A stretch of 64,000 nt of DNA from positions 7,487 through 71,486 of the forward strand of contig JALNZT010000021.1 of NCBI GenBank assembly GCA_023229135.1, in the 5' to 3' direction. This stretch comes from Bacteroidales bacterium. Its GTDB lineage: Bacteria > Bacteroidota > Bacteroidia > Bacteroidales > F082. Shown here one piece after another: positions 57,721-64,000 of the stretch (positions are counted from its first letter, which is position 1; every line of letters starts with the position of its first letter). The position numbers and the translations under genes were made by a program. Under the pieces are notes generated by a model. The model did not search any database. It was not told the origin of the DNA and saw nothing but the letters and a program-made list of their open reading frames with translations.

Positions 57721-58191
57721 CTATTTTATAAAAGCTTCAATTCCCGGGTAGCGGAATTTTGCTTTGGCTATATTTTCCGGAAACACGAAATAGTCGATAT
57801 GCGCTTCGGCACAAAGTGTATCGTTTCCATCCAGCAAGGCTACATAAACAGTTGTCAGTCTGTCTTTTCTCCCTTTCAAGCTTGCTTTTACGGTGATTGC
57901 ACCATTGGCAAAGCGGACAGGCCTTAAATATTTCACCCGAAGTTCACTCGTAAGGCCTGCAGTTTCAGCTAATATCTGAATGGCCCAGGCGCCTGCTTCA
58001 TCCAGTATCGTGCTGATGATTCCGCCGTGAAGCATGCCTTCAAATCCTTGATAATTTTTGGTTGGATTCCATACACAAATTAACGTATCACCTTGCAGTT
58101 CAAATTCTAAAGCCAGGCCAAAGGGGTTTTTATTTGAGCATCCAAAGCAATGATGTGCAGGAAGTTGATTGTAAGGGTTAACAACTTTCAT
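57721..58191 (-). CDS. PaaI-like hotdog thioesterase
   Basis: A 156-aa acyl-CoA thioesterase-like protein with a single hotdog fold. The family pattern is CFGCSNKNPFGLALEFE at the N-terminus (typical of the PaaI/YbgC-like group with HxCFGC), NYQGFEGMLHGGIISTILDEAGAWA (central helix with the HGG and catalytic Asp/Glu region), and VKASLKGRK. Substrate unknown. It lies 11 bases after the stop of the MORN-type gene on the same strand, so the two may be cotranscribed. Confidence 0.87.
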   Translation of the reverse strand: MKVVNPYNQLPAHHCFGCSNKNPFGLALEFELQGDTLICVWNPTKNYQGFEGMLHGGIISTILDEAGAWAIQILAETAGLTSELRVKYLRPVRFANGAITVKASLKGRKDRLTTVYVALLDGNDTLCAEAHIDYFVFPENIAKAKFRYPGIEAFIK

Positions 58192-58202
58192 AACATTTAT
58201 TT

Positions 58203-58904
58203 TTATTTTCCGTTTTCGTCAAATTCACGCCATTCGCCTTCGAGTATATTGTCAACATAGTTGGCTTGTTTAAAAATCGTACCGTCTTCACGGTAGTCTT
58301 TTGCCGGCCCGTGCAGCTTGTTCATGCTGTAGCTGCGGCTCGATTTTACATTTCCGTTGGGAAAATAAGTTTGCTGCACGCCTTCAAATAGGCCGTCTTT
58401 GTAGTTGTAGGTGGCAATAAGCTTGGAGTCTTCATCGTACCAATTGGTTTTCCCTTCTCGTAAACCCGCCTTGTAAACCGATTCTTCCTGTAGCTGTCCT
58501 CTTTCGTAAAAAACTTTTCTTTGTCCGTCGAGTTCTCCATTGATGTAATTCTCCAACAGCATCATCCTTCCTCCTGGTTTCCACTCGGTTAATTCGCCTT
58601 CTAATTTACCGTCCGTGTAATTGGCTTGCTTATTTAAGTAGCCCGAACGGTCAAATAAAAGGTAAATACCTTCACGTTTGTCTACCTTATACTGCGCTAA
58701 TTCGTAAAGCATGCCGCTTTGAAAAGTAGATGTCCAGTTTCCTGTTTTCTGTTTTTTTACCACGGTGCCGCGTATCTCGAAATTGTTGAGCCGTGTTTCG
58801 TAAGTACCATCTTTTTCATCGCTAATATCAACATTTTCAATTACTTGACTGAATGAAATAGGCATGATTAAAAACGAAAGCAGCACTATAATTGTCTGTT
58901 TCAT
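58203..58904 (-). CDS. secreted MORN-repeat (YwqK-like) protein
   Basis: A 233-aa protein with signal peptide (MKQTIIVLLSFLIMPISFSQ) and about eight MORN-type repeats of the form YxxGxxxGxxxxYxxxGxLxxxxxY, for example YINGELDGQRKVFYERGQL and YKDGLFEGVQQTYFPNGNV. Proteins like this are often annotated as YwqK antitoxins, but no toxin partner is near and export makes that name doubtful. The beta-hairpin repeats may bind lipid or another protein at the surface. Confidence 0.8.
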   Translation of the reverse strand: MKQTIIVLLSFLIMPISFSQVIENVDISDEKDGTYETRLNNFEIRGTVVKKQKTGNWTSTFQSGMLYELAQYKVDKREGIYLLFDRSGYLNKQANYTDGKLEGELTEWKPGGRMMLLENYINGELDGQRKVFYERGQLQEESVYKAGLREGKTNWYDEDSKLIATYNYKDGLFEGVQQTYFPNGNVKSSRSYSMNKLHGPAKDYREDGTIFKQANYVDNILEGEWREFDENGK

Positions 58905-58987
58905 GACTAAATTATTTTGTTTGCTGTAAAATTAAACAAATGGTAGCAGATATTCTACCGATAAGGCCTTTATCATGGGCTAAATGT

Positions 58988-58995
58988 TAATTTTG
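58988..58995 (+). promoter_or_regulatory. -7 element upstream of rlmD
   Basis: TAATTTTG, 53 bases before the rlmD ATG. The -33 spot (GGCC) does not match. A small hairpin GGTAG-CAGATATT-CTACC at about 58943 is nearby. Confidence 0.4.
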
Positions 58996-59047
58996 CAGCA
59001 TTAAATGCAGTTTTTGCTATAAAATTTGAAAAAACTCAATCCCTGAT

Positions 59048-60478
59048 ATGAAATCCAGACGTAGTCCTAAGTTTTTCGAGAAAGTCGAAATTATTGATGC
59101 CGGTTCCGAAGGCAAAGCCGTTGCAAAGCCTGAAGAACTGGTAGTTTTTGTGCCTTTTGCAGCACCGGGAGATATTGTTGATCTTGAAGTGATAAAGAAG
59201 AAAAGGAATTATTTTGAAGGTTTTATCAAGCATTTTCATAAATATTCTGACTATCGTGTAGTGCCTGAATGCAAGCACTTTGGAACCTGTGGTGGCTGCA
59301 AATGGCAACATCTCGATTACAAATGGCAACTTGTTTTTAAGCAAAAACAGGTGAAAGACAGCCTGGATAGAATAGCAAAAGTGAATTATCCCGAAATCAG
59401 GCCGATTTTGGCTGCACCGACTCCTTATTATTACCGCAATAAATTGGAATACACTTTTTCAAACCGCAAATGGCTTACTGATGGCGCGCCTTCTTCGGAA
59501 AAATCTGAGGAAGAAATGAGTGGGCTGGGCTTTCATTTGCCGGGAATGTTCGACCGGATTTTAGACATCGATCATTGTCATTTACAAGCTGAACCCTCTA
59601 ATGAGATCAGGCTTTTTGTGCGTGACTTTGCATTAGATAAAAAACTCAGCTTTTATGACGTAAGAAACCACGAAGGCCTGCTCCGAAACCTGATAATTCG
59701 GAATACCCAAAAAGGGGAGGTGATGGTTATTTTGGTTGTTTCTGCCGAAGATGAAATTGTAATAACACAACTTTTGCCGGCCTTAAAAGCAGAATTTTCA
59801 CAAATAACTGCTTTGTTTTATGTGGTGAACGACAAAAAAAATGATGTCATTAACGACCTGGAGCTGATTCATGTAGCCGGAGATGCGGAGTTGATAGAAG
59901 AGATGGCATCCCCGGTAGAAGGCTTTCCGGCCTTGAAATTTGGCATTGCGCCGGTTTCATTTTACCAAACCAATGCCAGTCAGGCCGAAGTATTGTACAA
60001 AACGGCTTTTGAAATGGCTGCTGTTTCGGGCGAGGAGAAAGTTTATGACCTCTATACCGGAGCCGGGACAATCGCGCTTTATTTTGCCCGTTTCGTAAAG
60101 GAAGTCGTTGGAATTGAATATGTTGAGCAAGCTGTTTTAGATGCTGCACAAAATGCAAAACGCAATAATATTAGTAACGCACAGTTTTTTGCGGGCGATA
60201 TGGCCAAAGTCTTGGATGAGGCTTTTGTGGCCGAGCAGGGCAAACCGGATATTATCGTAACTGATCCGCCCAGGGCAGGAATGCATCCAAAAGTAATAAC
60301 ACAAATCCTTGCTATACAAGCAGATAAAATAGTTTATGTGAGTTGTAACCCGGCCACTCAGGCACGTGATTTACAACTACTTGAAGTCCTTTACGAAGTA
60401 AAAGCAGTGCAGCCCGTTGATATGTTTCCACAAACGCAGCATGTAGAAAATGTGGTGTTGTTGCACAAACGTGTTTAA
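59048..60478 (+). CDS. rlmD: 23S rRNA (uracil-C5)-methyltransferase RlmD-like
   Basis: SAM-dependent RNA methyltransferase of 476 aa of the RumA/TrmA group. N-terminal TRAM domain; iron-sulfur cluster cysteines in ECKHFGTCGGCKWQHL near residues 75-84; SAM-binding VYDLYTGAGTIALYFA; catalytic Cys in VSCNPATQARDL near residue 432; and TDPPRAGMHP. Bacteroidota have one such protein per genome or several, so the exact uridine (1939 in E. coli) is by family inference. It converges on aroK, the two stops being adjacent. Confidence 0.92.
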   Translation: MKSRRSPKFFEKVEIIDAGSEGKAVAKPEELVVFVPFAAPGDIVDLEVIKKKRNYFEGFIKHFHKYSDYRVVPECKHFGTCGGCKWQHLDYKWQLVFKQKQVKDSLDRIAKVNYPEIRPILAAPTPYYYRNKLEYTFSNRKWLTDGAPSSEKSEEEMSGLGFHLPGMFDRILDIDHCHLQAEPSNEIRLFVRDFALDKKLSFYDVRNHEGLLRNLIIRNTQKGEVMVILVVSAEDEIVITQLLPALKAEFSQITALFYVVNDKKNDVINDLELIHVAGDAELIEEMASPVEGFPALKFGIAPVSFYQTNASQAEVLYKTAFEMAAVSGEEKVYDLYTGAGTIALYFARFVKEVVGIEYVEQAVLDAAQNAKRNNISNAQFFAGDMAKVLDEAFVAEQGKPDIIVTDPPRAGMHPKVITQILAIQADKIVYVSCNPATQARDLQLLEVLYEVKAVQPVDMFPQTQHVENVVLLHKRV

Positions 60479-61006
60479 TTAAATTTTGGAATCGGGAAGC
60501 TCTTTTTTTAGTTTCACGACTAACAAATCTAAATTGAGAGACTCAGCGTCGATAATAATTTTTGCCTGGCTGTAAAAAATGGCACGCTGTCGCAGCTGGT
60601 TTTTCACATAAAGATACATTTCCTCGGGATTTTTTTTAGCTATAAGTGGTCGCTTTTTTTTGGCATGAATCAATCTATTTGTCAATGCTGACGGGCTCAT
60701 CTGTAGATAAACAGTATGACCATTCTCGTTCATCCAGCTCATATTGTTGTAAAAACAGGCTGTGCCTCCACCTGTAGCGATGATTGTGTTTTGTAGTGAG
60801 TGAGTTTCTTGTAATAAATCCCTCTCCAGTCGCCTGAAAAGGGATTCATCATATTTTTCAAAAAAATTGGTTATAGCGATCTTGTATTTCGACTCAAAAA
60901 GCTGATCGAGGTCTTTAAAATCCCAATTTAATTTATTTGAAAGCCTTTTGGCGCAAGTACTTTTACCTGCGCCCATATAGCCTACAAGATAAATTCTATT
61001 ATTCAT
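60479..61006 (-). CDS. aroK: shikimate kinase
   Basis: Phosphorylates shikimate at the 3-hydroxyl. 175 aa. Walker A is GYMGAGKST at the N-terminus; the shikimate-binding aspartate is in DFKDLDQLF; the GGG loop is ATGGGTACF; the lid has LIHAKKKRPLIAKK. Start 61006 gives the canonical MNNRIYLVG beginning; the 61042 alternative adds an unrelated 12 residues. It is convergent with rlmD with no gap. Another shikimate-pathway gene, aroC, is at 28.4 kb. Confidence 0.94.
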   Translation of the reverse strand: MNNRIYLVGYMGAGKSTCAKRLSNKLNWDFKDLDQLFESKYKIAITNFFEKYDESLFRRLERDLLQETHSLQNTIIATGGGTACFYNNMSWMNENGHTVYLQMSPSALTNRLIHAKKKRPLIAKKNPEEMYLYVKNQLRQRAIFYSQAKIIIDAESLNLDLLVVKLKKELPDSKI

Positions 61007-61176
61007 TGATTGCCGAATACGGTGATTTTTTATTGGTCTCAATCTTTAGTTAAATACGAGGTGCTATTATTGCAATACTTTCAGTTTCTGCAAATTTTTT
61101 AGTTAAAGTATGAAGTTCAAAGCATGAAGCAAATCTACTTCTAACTTCCAACTTCCCGCTTCCAGTGTATCGTAGT

Positions 61177-62127
61177 TTATTTCCTTTTCAGTACGTTTTT
61201 TGCAGCTTTAACAATGTCTGTCGTGTCTAATCCGTATTTTTTCATCAGTTCCTCGGCTGTGCCACTTTCGCCAAAAACATCTTTGATTGCGACCATTTCA
61301 AGTGGTAATGGCATTTTCTGGGCTAACATTTGCGCTACGGCATCTCCCAGTCCACCGTTTGCCTGGTGTTCTTCGGCGGTTACAACACATTTTGTTTTCC
61401 GCACAGATTGTATCAAAGCTTCTTCGTCCAGCGGTTTGATGGTGGCGATATTGATTACCTCTGCATGTATGTTTTCCTTGGCAAGTGCCTCGGCAGCTTC
61501 CAGTGCTTTCCAAACCAAGTGGCCGGTAGCGATAATGCTGACATCTGCTCCTTCAATTAATTTTATTGCTTTTCCGATCTCAAAAGGGGCGTCTACTGAC
61601 GTAAAATTTGGAACTTTCGGACGCCCAAACCGCAGATAAACCGGTCCTTGGTGGGCTGCAATAGCTTTTACGGCGGCTTTTGTTTGGTTGTAGTCGCAAG
61701 GCACAATAACGGTCATTCCAGGAAGCATACGCATCATGCCAACATCTTCCAAAATCTGATGGGTTGCACCATCCTCTCCCAGCGTAATACCGGCATGCGA
61801 GGCGCAAATTTTCACGTTTTTGTTAGAATAGGCAACCGATTGTCTGATCTGGTCATAAACTCTTCCAGTAGAAAAGTTGGCAAAAGTTCCTGTAAAAGGA
61901 ATCAGTCCGCCAATGGTTAATCCGGCGGCCATACCAATCATATTGGCTTCTGAAATGCCTGTCTGGAAAAACCGTTCCGGAAAGGCATCAGCGAAGGCGT
62001 TCATTTTTAAAGAGCCGGTGAGATCGGCGCAGAGGCCAACGATATTTTCGTTTTCTTTAGCTATTTCGAGTAGGCCGTCGCCAAATCCTGATCTGGTGTC
62101 TTTATGGTTTTGTATCGTATATTTCAT
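61177..62127 (-). CDS. transketolase, C-terminal subunit
   Basis: The pyrimidine-binding and C-terminal halves of a split transketolase, about 316 aa. Characteristic features are FQTGISEANMIGMAAGL (Glu of the thiamine pyrophosphate proton relay), GVHAGITLGEDG-like motif seen as ASHAGITLGEDGATHQ, and a C-terminal TPP-transketolase domain (VVTAEEHQANGGLGDAVA). It works with the N-terminal subunit encoded 17 bases upstream on the same strand. Start 62127 (MKYTIQNHKDT) gives the normal N-terminus; 62148 overlaps the neighbour's end. Confidence 0.92.
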   Translation of the reverse strand: MKYTIQNHKDTRSGFGDGLLEIAKENENIVGLCADLTGSLKMNAFADAFPERFFQTGISEANMIGMAAGLTIGGLIPFTGTFANFSTGRVYDQIRQSVAYSNKNVKICASHAGITLGEDGATHQILEDVGMMRMLPGMTVIVPCDYNQTKAAVKAIAAHQGPVYLRFGRPKVPNFTSVDAPFEIGKAIKLIEGADVSIIATGHLVWKALEAAEALAKENIHAEVINIATIKPLDEEALIQSVRKTKCVVTAEEHQANGGLGDAVAQMLAQKMPLPLEMVAIKDVFGESGTAEELMKKYGLDTTDIVKAAKNVLKRK

Positions 62128-62144
62128 GTTCAATATGCTGTAAA

Positions 62145-62990
62145 TCAATAATCTCCTAATGTTTCTTCAAGCTGCGAAAGGGCTTTTTCGAGTTGTTCAT
62201 CGTTTGGTGCAATGCCGTGCCAATTGTGCGATCCCATCATAAAATCAACGCCCATGCCCATTTCTGTTTTCATCAGCAGCAGTTGCGGTTTGCCTTTCCC
62301 TACATTGGTTTTGGCCAGTTCCAGTGTGTTTACAACGGCTTGCATATCGTTGCCATCAAACTCAATCACTTCCCAGCCAAAGGCGCGGTATTTTGCTGCT
62401 AGATCGCCTAAAGGCATCACATCATCTACGGCGCCGTCAATCTGTTGTCCGTTATAGTCAATCGTTGCAATAAGGTTATCGACTTTACGGCTTCCTGCAT
62501 ATAGCGCAGCTTCCCAAATCTGGCCTTCCTGCTGCTCGCCATCGCCCATCAATACATATACTAGCTTGTTGTCGTTGCGTAGCTTCTTGGAGAGCGCGGC
62601 GCCGATAGCAACCGACAAACCCTGGCCCAACGAACCACTCGCCACCCTGATGCCGGGTAAATTATCGTGTGTGGTAGGATGGCCTTGCAAGCGGGAATTT
62701 ATAGCACGAAACGTATTAAGTTCCTCAACGGGGAAATATCCTTTGCGTGCTAAAATGCTGTAGAACACCGGACTAATATGTCCATTAGAGAGAAAAAATA
62801 AGTCTTCATCAATACCATTCATATCAAAATCTGATGCGTCCAAATGCATCTGATCAAAATATAGTGCCGTAAAAAAGTCGGCGCATCCTAAAGATCCCCC
62901 CGGATGCCCGGATTGTCGTTTGTGAACCATGCGCACGATGTCGCGCCTTACCTGAGAAGCAATTTTTTTTAAATTTCCAATTTCAGCCAT
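62145..62990 (-). CDS. transketolase, N-terminal subunit
   Basis: The TPP/metal-binding half of the split transketolase, 281 aa: GHPGGSLGCADFFTALYF, SNGHISPVFYSIL, SGSLGQGLSVAIGAAL and the TPP motif MGDGEQQEGQIWEAA (GDG-x-NQ type). Together with the next gene it forms the heteromer that transfers two-carbon units in the pentose phosphate pathway. It is the first gene of the pair; a conserved hairpin element lies on the other side of its upstream region (63090). Confidence 0.93.
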   Translation of the reverse strand: MAEIGNLKKIASQVRRDIVRMVHKRQSGHPGGSLGCADFFTALYFDQMHLDASDFDMNGIDEDLFFLSNGHISPVFYSILARKGYFPVEELNTFRAINSRLQGHPTTHDNLPGIRVASGSLGQGLSVAIGAALSKKLRNDNKLVYVLMGDGEQQEGQIWEAALYAGSRKVDNLIATIDYNGQQIDGAVDDVMPLGDLAAKYRAFGWEVIEFDGNDMQAVVNTLELAKTNVGKGKPQLLLMKTEMGMGVDFMMGSHNWHGIAPNDEQLEKALSQLEETLGDY

Positions 62991-63089
62991 AGATTAATTC
63001 TGTCAAGAAGTGAAAAATGAACGTAAACTTTTATGTGGGCAAAAGTAAGGAAAGTATTTCGGGCAGCAGGTGAAAAACCTATAAAAAAG

Positions 63090-63199
63090 GAATGCCCTTG
63101 AGGTATAAGCAATTTGTAAAAACAACTAAAACAAATCACACCTCAAGGGCATCAAGTTCGAACTTATAAAAACAACCAACCAATTAGGCTGCAAAGATG
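63090..63199. ncRNA. structured hairpin element, diverged copy
   Basis: ATGCCCTTGAGG (63092-63103) pairs perfectly with CCTCAAGGGCAT, about 40 nt on, and an inner stem ATTTGT/ACAAAT continues above a bulge. The downstream ACAACCAACCAATT is also shared with the copies at 63512 on. One inner pair changes T-A to A-T between this copy and the others, which supports base pairing. The plus strand also encodes a 25-codon frame (MPLRYKQFVKTTKTNHTSR...). In the minus sense the hairpin is followed by TTCCTTTTTTAT and could be a terminator. Whether it is an RNA gene, leader or repeat is open. Confidence 0.55.
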
Positions 63200-63511
63200 C
63201 ATTAAAAATATAATGCAAGTCAAGAAAAAAAGTTAACGGTTGAAATAAAAAAGTTAATGGTTTGTTAAAATCTAAATTTGCCTTTAGCCTTTTTCTTCAT
63301 GACAAAAATATATAAATATCAGTGAAACAAATTATTAAATTGATTCATTTACTTGAGATGTACCTGCTGTCAGGTGCTTTGTGGTAAGAATTTTTCCGGC
63401 AAAAAATAAATTAAATATCGAAAGCTGTCATTGTTCAAATTCAGTTTTTTTATTAAAAAGCACATTGAGAGAAATTCCGGAGAAGTTAATCTAATTCAAG
63501 ATTTCTTGAAA
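63200..63511. other. AT-rich spacer with a possible promoter
   Basis: No gene is seen. A TAAATTTG box at 63273-63280 on the plus strand could drive transcription towards the repeat array, but it has no -33 partner at the normal spacing. Confidence 0.35.
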
Positions 63512-64000
63512 AGAGAATGCCCTTGAGGCGTAAAAGAATTGTAAAAACAACTAAAACAATTCTCACCTCAAGGGCATGTAGTTCGAACTAATAAAACAAC
63601 CAACCAATTTGAAGGCAAAACTATAGGATTATACCATGCGGCATTATCACCATTCAGTTAAAGGAGCAGGAAATAAAGTGAAAGGTCTTTCCGAAAGTAA
63701 GGTGTTGACGATCAGTAATTATGCGATAATTCAAAAGGTCTTAAAAGAGAATGCCCTTGAGGCGTAAAAGAATTGTAAAAACAACTAAAACAATTCTCAC
63801 CTCAAGGGCATGTAGTTCGAACTAATAAAACAACCAACCAATTTGAAGGCAAAACTATAGGATTATACCATGCGGCATTATCACCATTCAGTTAAAGGAG
63901 CAGGAAATAAAGTGAAAGGTCTTTCCGAAAGTAAGGTGTTGACGATCAGTAATTATGCGATAATTCAAAAGGTCTTAAAAGAGAATGCCCTTGAGGCGTA
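63512..64000. repeat. 234-bp tandem repeat array, running off the window
   Basis: Units begin at 63512, 63746 and 63980 (exactly 234 bp apart); the first two are complete and appear identical, and the third is cut by the window edge. Each unit holds the hairpin ATGCCCTTGAGG...CCTCAAGGGCAT with an 8-bp inner stem AGAATTGT/ACAATTCT, the ACAACCAACCAATT tail and a region with TTGACG and GATAAT-like elements. Two short frames per unit are possible: 24 codons (MPLRRKRIVKTTKTILTSR...) and 43 codons (MRHYHHSVKG...). Confidence 0.93.
63636..63767 (+). CDS. possible 43-aa small protein inside the 234-bp unit
   Basis: ATG at 63636 opens 43 codons (MRHYHHSVKGAGNKVKG ... VLKENALEA) ending with a TAA inside the next unit's hairpin; the next copy starts at 63870. 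A repeat length divisible by three (78 codons) and sense-like composition are the only arguments. It could as well be chance. Confidence 0.2.
   Translation: MRHYHHSVKGAGNKVKGLSESKVLTISNYAIIQKVLKENALEA

Noticed and set aside
61043..61176. Repeat-like stretch (CTTCTAACTTCCAACTTCCCGCTTCC) between aroK and the transketolase genes
   Set aside because: It resembles dispersed intergenic simple repeats in Bacteroidota, but only one copy is seen here, so no repeat can be claimed.

Overview
The window is a chromosomal segment of a member of the Bacteroidota (Bacteroidetes), probably an environmental member of class Bacteroidia. Supporting signs are: promoters of the TAnnTTTG (-7) type, two of them with a TTG element 19 nt upstream; a fused FeoA-FeoB; DUF3078, DUF4295 and DUF5063 family proteins; an Oar-like TonB-dependent receptor; a split transketolase; and a fused formiminotransferase-cyclodeaminase. 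No tRNA, rRNA, CRISPR array or intact insertion sequence was seen.

Layout. 1-3.9 kb: nth, bcp, recA, a TPR lipoprotein and an orphan Hpt protein. 4-11 kb: feoAB, a DUF5063 protein, a divergent Gre-like protein, a POTRA/beta-barrel outer-membrane protein and a FemAB-type ligase. 11.3-16.7 kb: a nucleotide-sugar operon on the minus strand (ugd, uxs, rfbD-like, a GxxExxY protein, phosphohexomutase) with overlapping genes. 16.7-21.2 kb: a DUF3078 protein, a GluR0-like ligand-gated potassium channel, a flavodiiron protein and a lipoprotein. 21.3-27.2 kb: one very large DUF4011-type helicase with a transglutaminase-like N-terminus and a nuclease-like C-terminus, probably antiphage, followed at its 5' side by an array of 77-bp repeats. 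28.4-32.3 kb: aroC and an AsmA-like protein. 32.3-34.2 kb: two arrays of hairpin-forming 60-63 bp repeats flanking a dead XRE regulator gene and a live RelE/ParE toxin-antitoxin pair. 34.2-40.1 kb: an Oar-like receptor, a nucleotide pyrophosphatase/phosphodiesterase and a PhoD-like phosphatase, which look like a phosphorus-scavenging set. 40.2-43.1 kb: a second TonB-dependent receptor preceded by an FMN riboswitch and its terminator, predicting flavin uptake. 43.1-49.4 kb: thioredoxin reductase, an odd thioredoxin-like protein, an NlpC/P60 peptidase, a PgpH-type c-di-AMP phosphodiesterase, WbqC and two thioredoxins. 49.5-56.6 kb: a transposase-derived zinc ribbon, hutI and ftcD (histidine degradation), marC, rpmG, a DUF4295 protein, ftsY and rimO. 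56.6-57.7 kb: a gap with gene remnants and an orphan terminator. 57.7-63 kb: thioesterase, MORN-type protein, rlmD, aroK and a split transketolase. 63-64 kb: a structured hairpin element, then a 234-bp tandem repeat carrying the same hairpin and running off the window.

The most unusual items are the FMN-riboswitch-controlled outer-membrane receptor, the covarying hairpin element and its 234-bp array, the toxin-antitoxin cassette embedded in palindromic repeats, the transglutaminase-helicase-nuclease giant, and the glutamate-receptor-like potassium channel. Function assignments rest on motifs and family knowledge; no database search was run.
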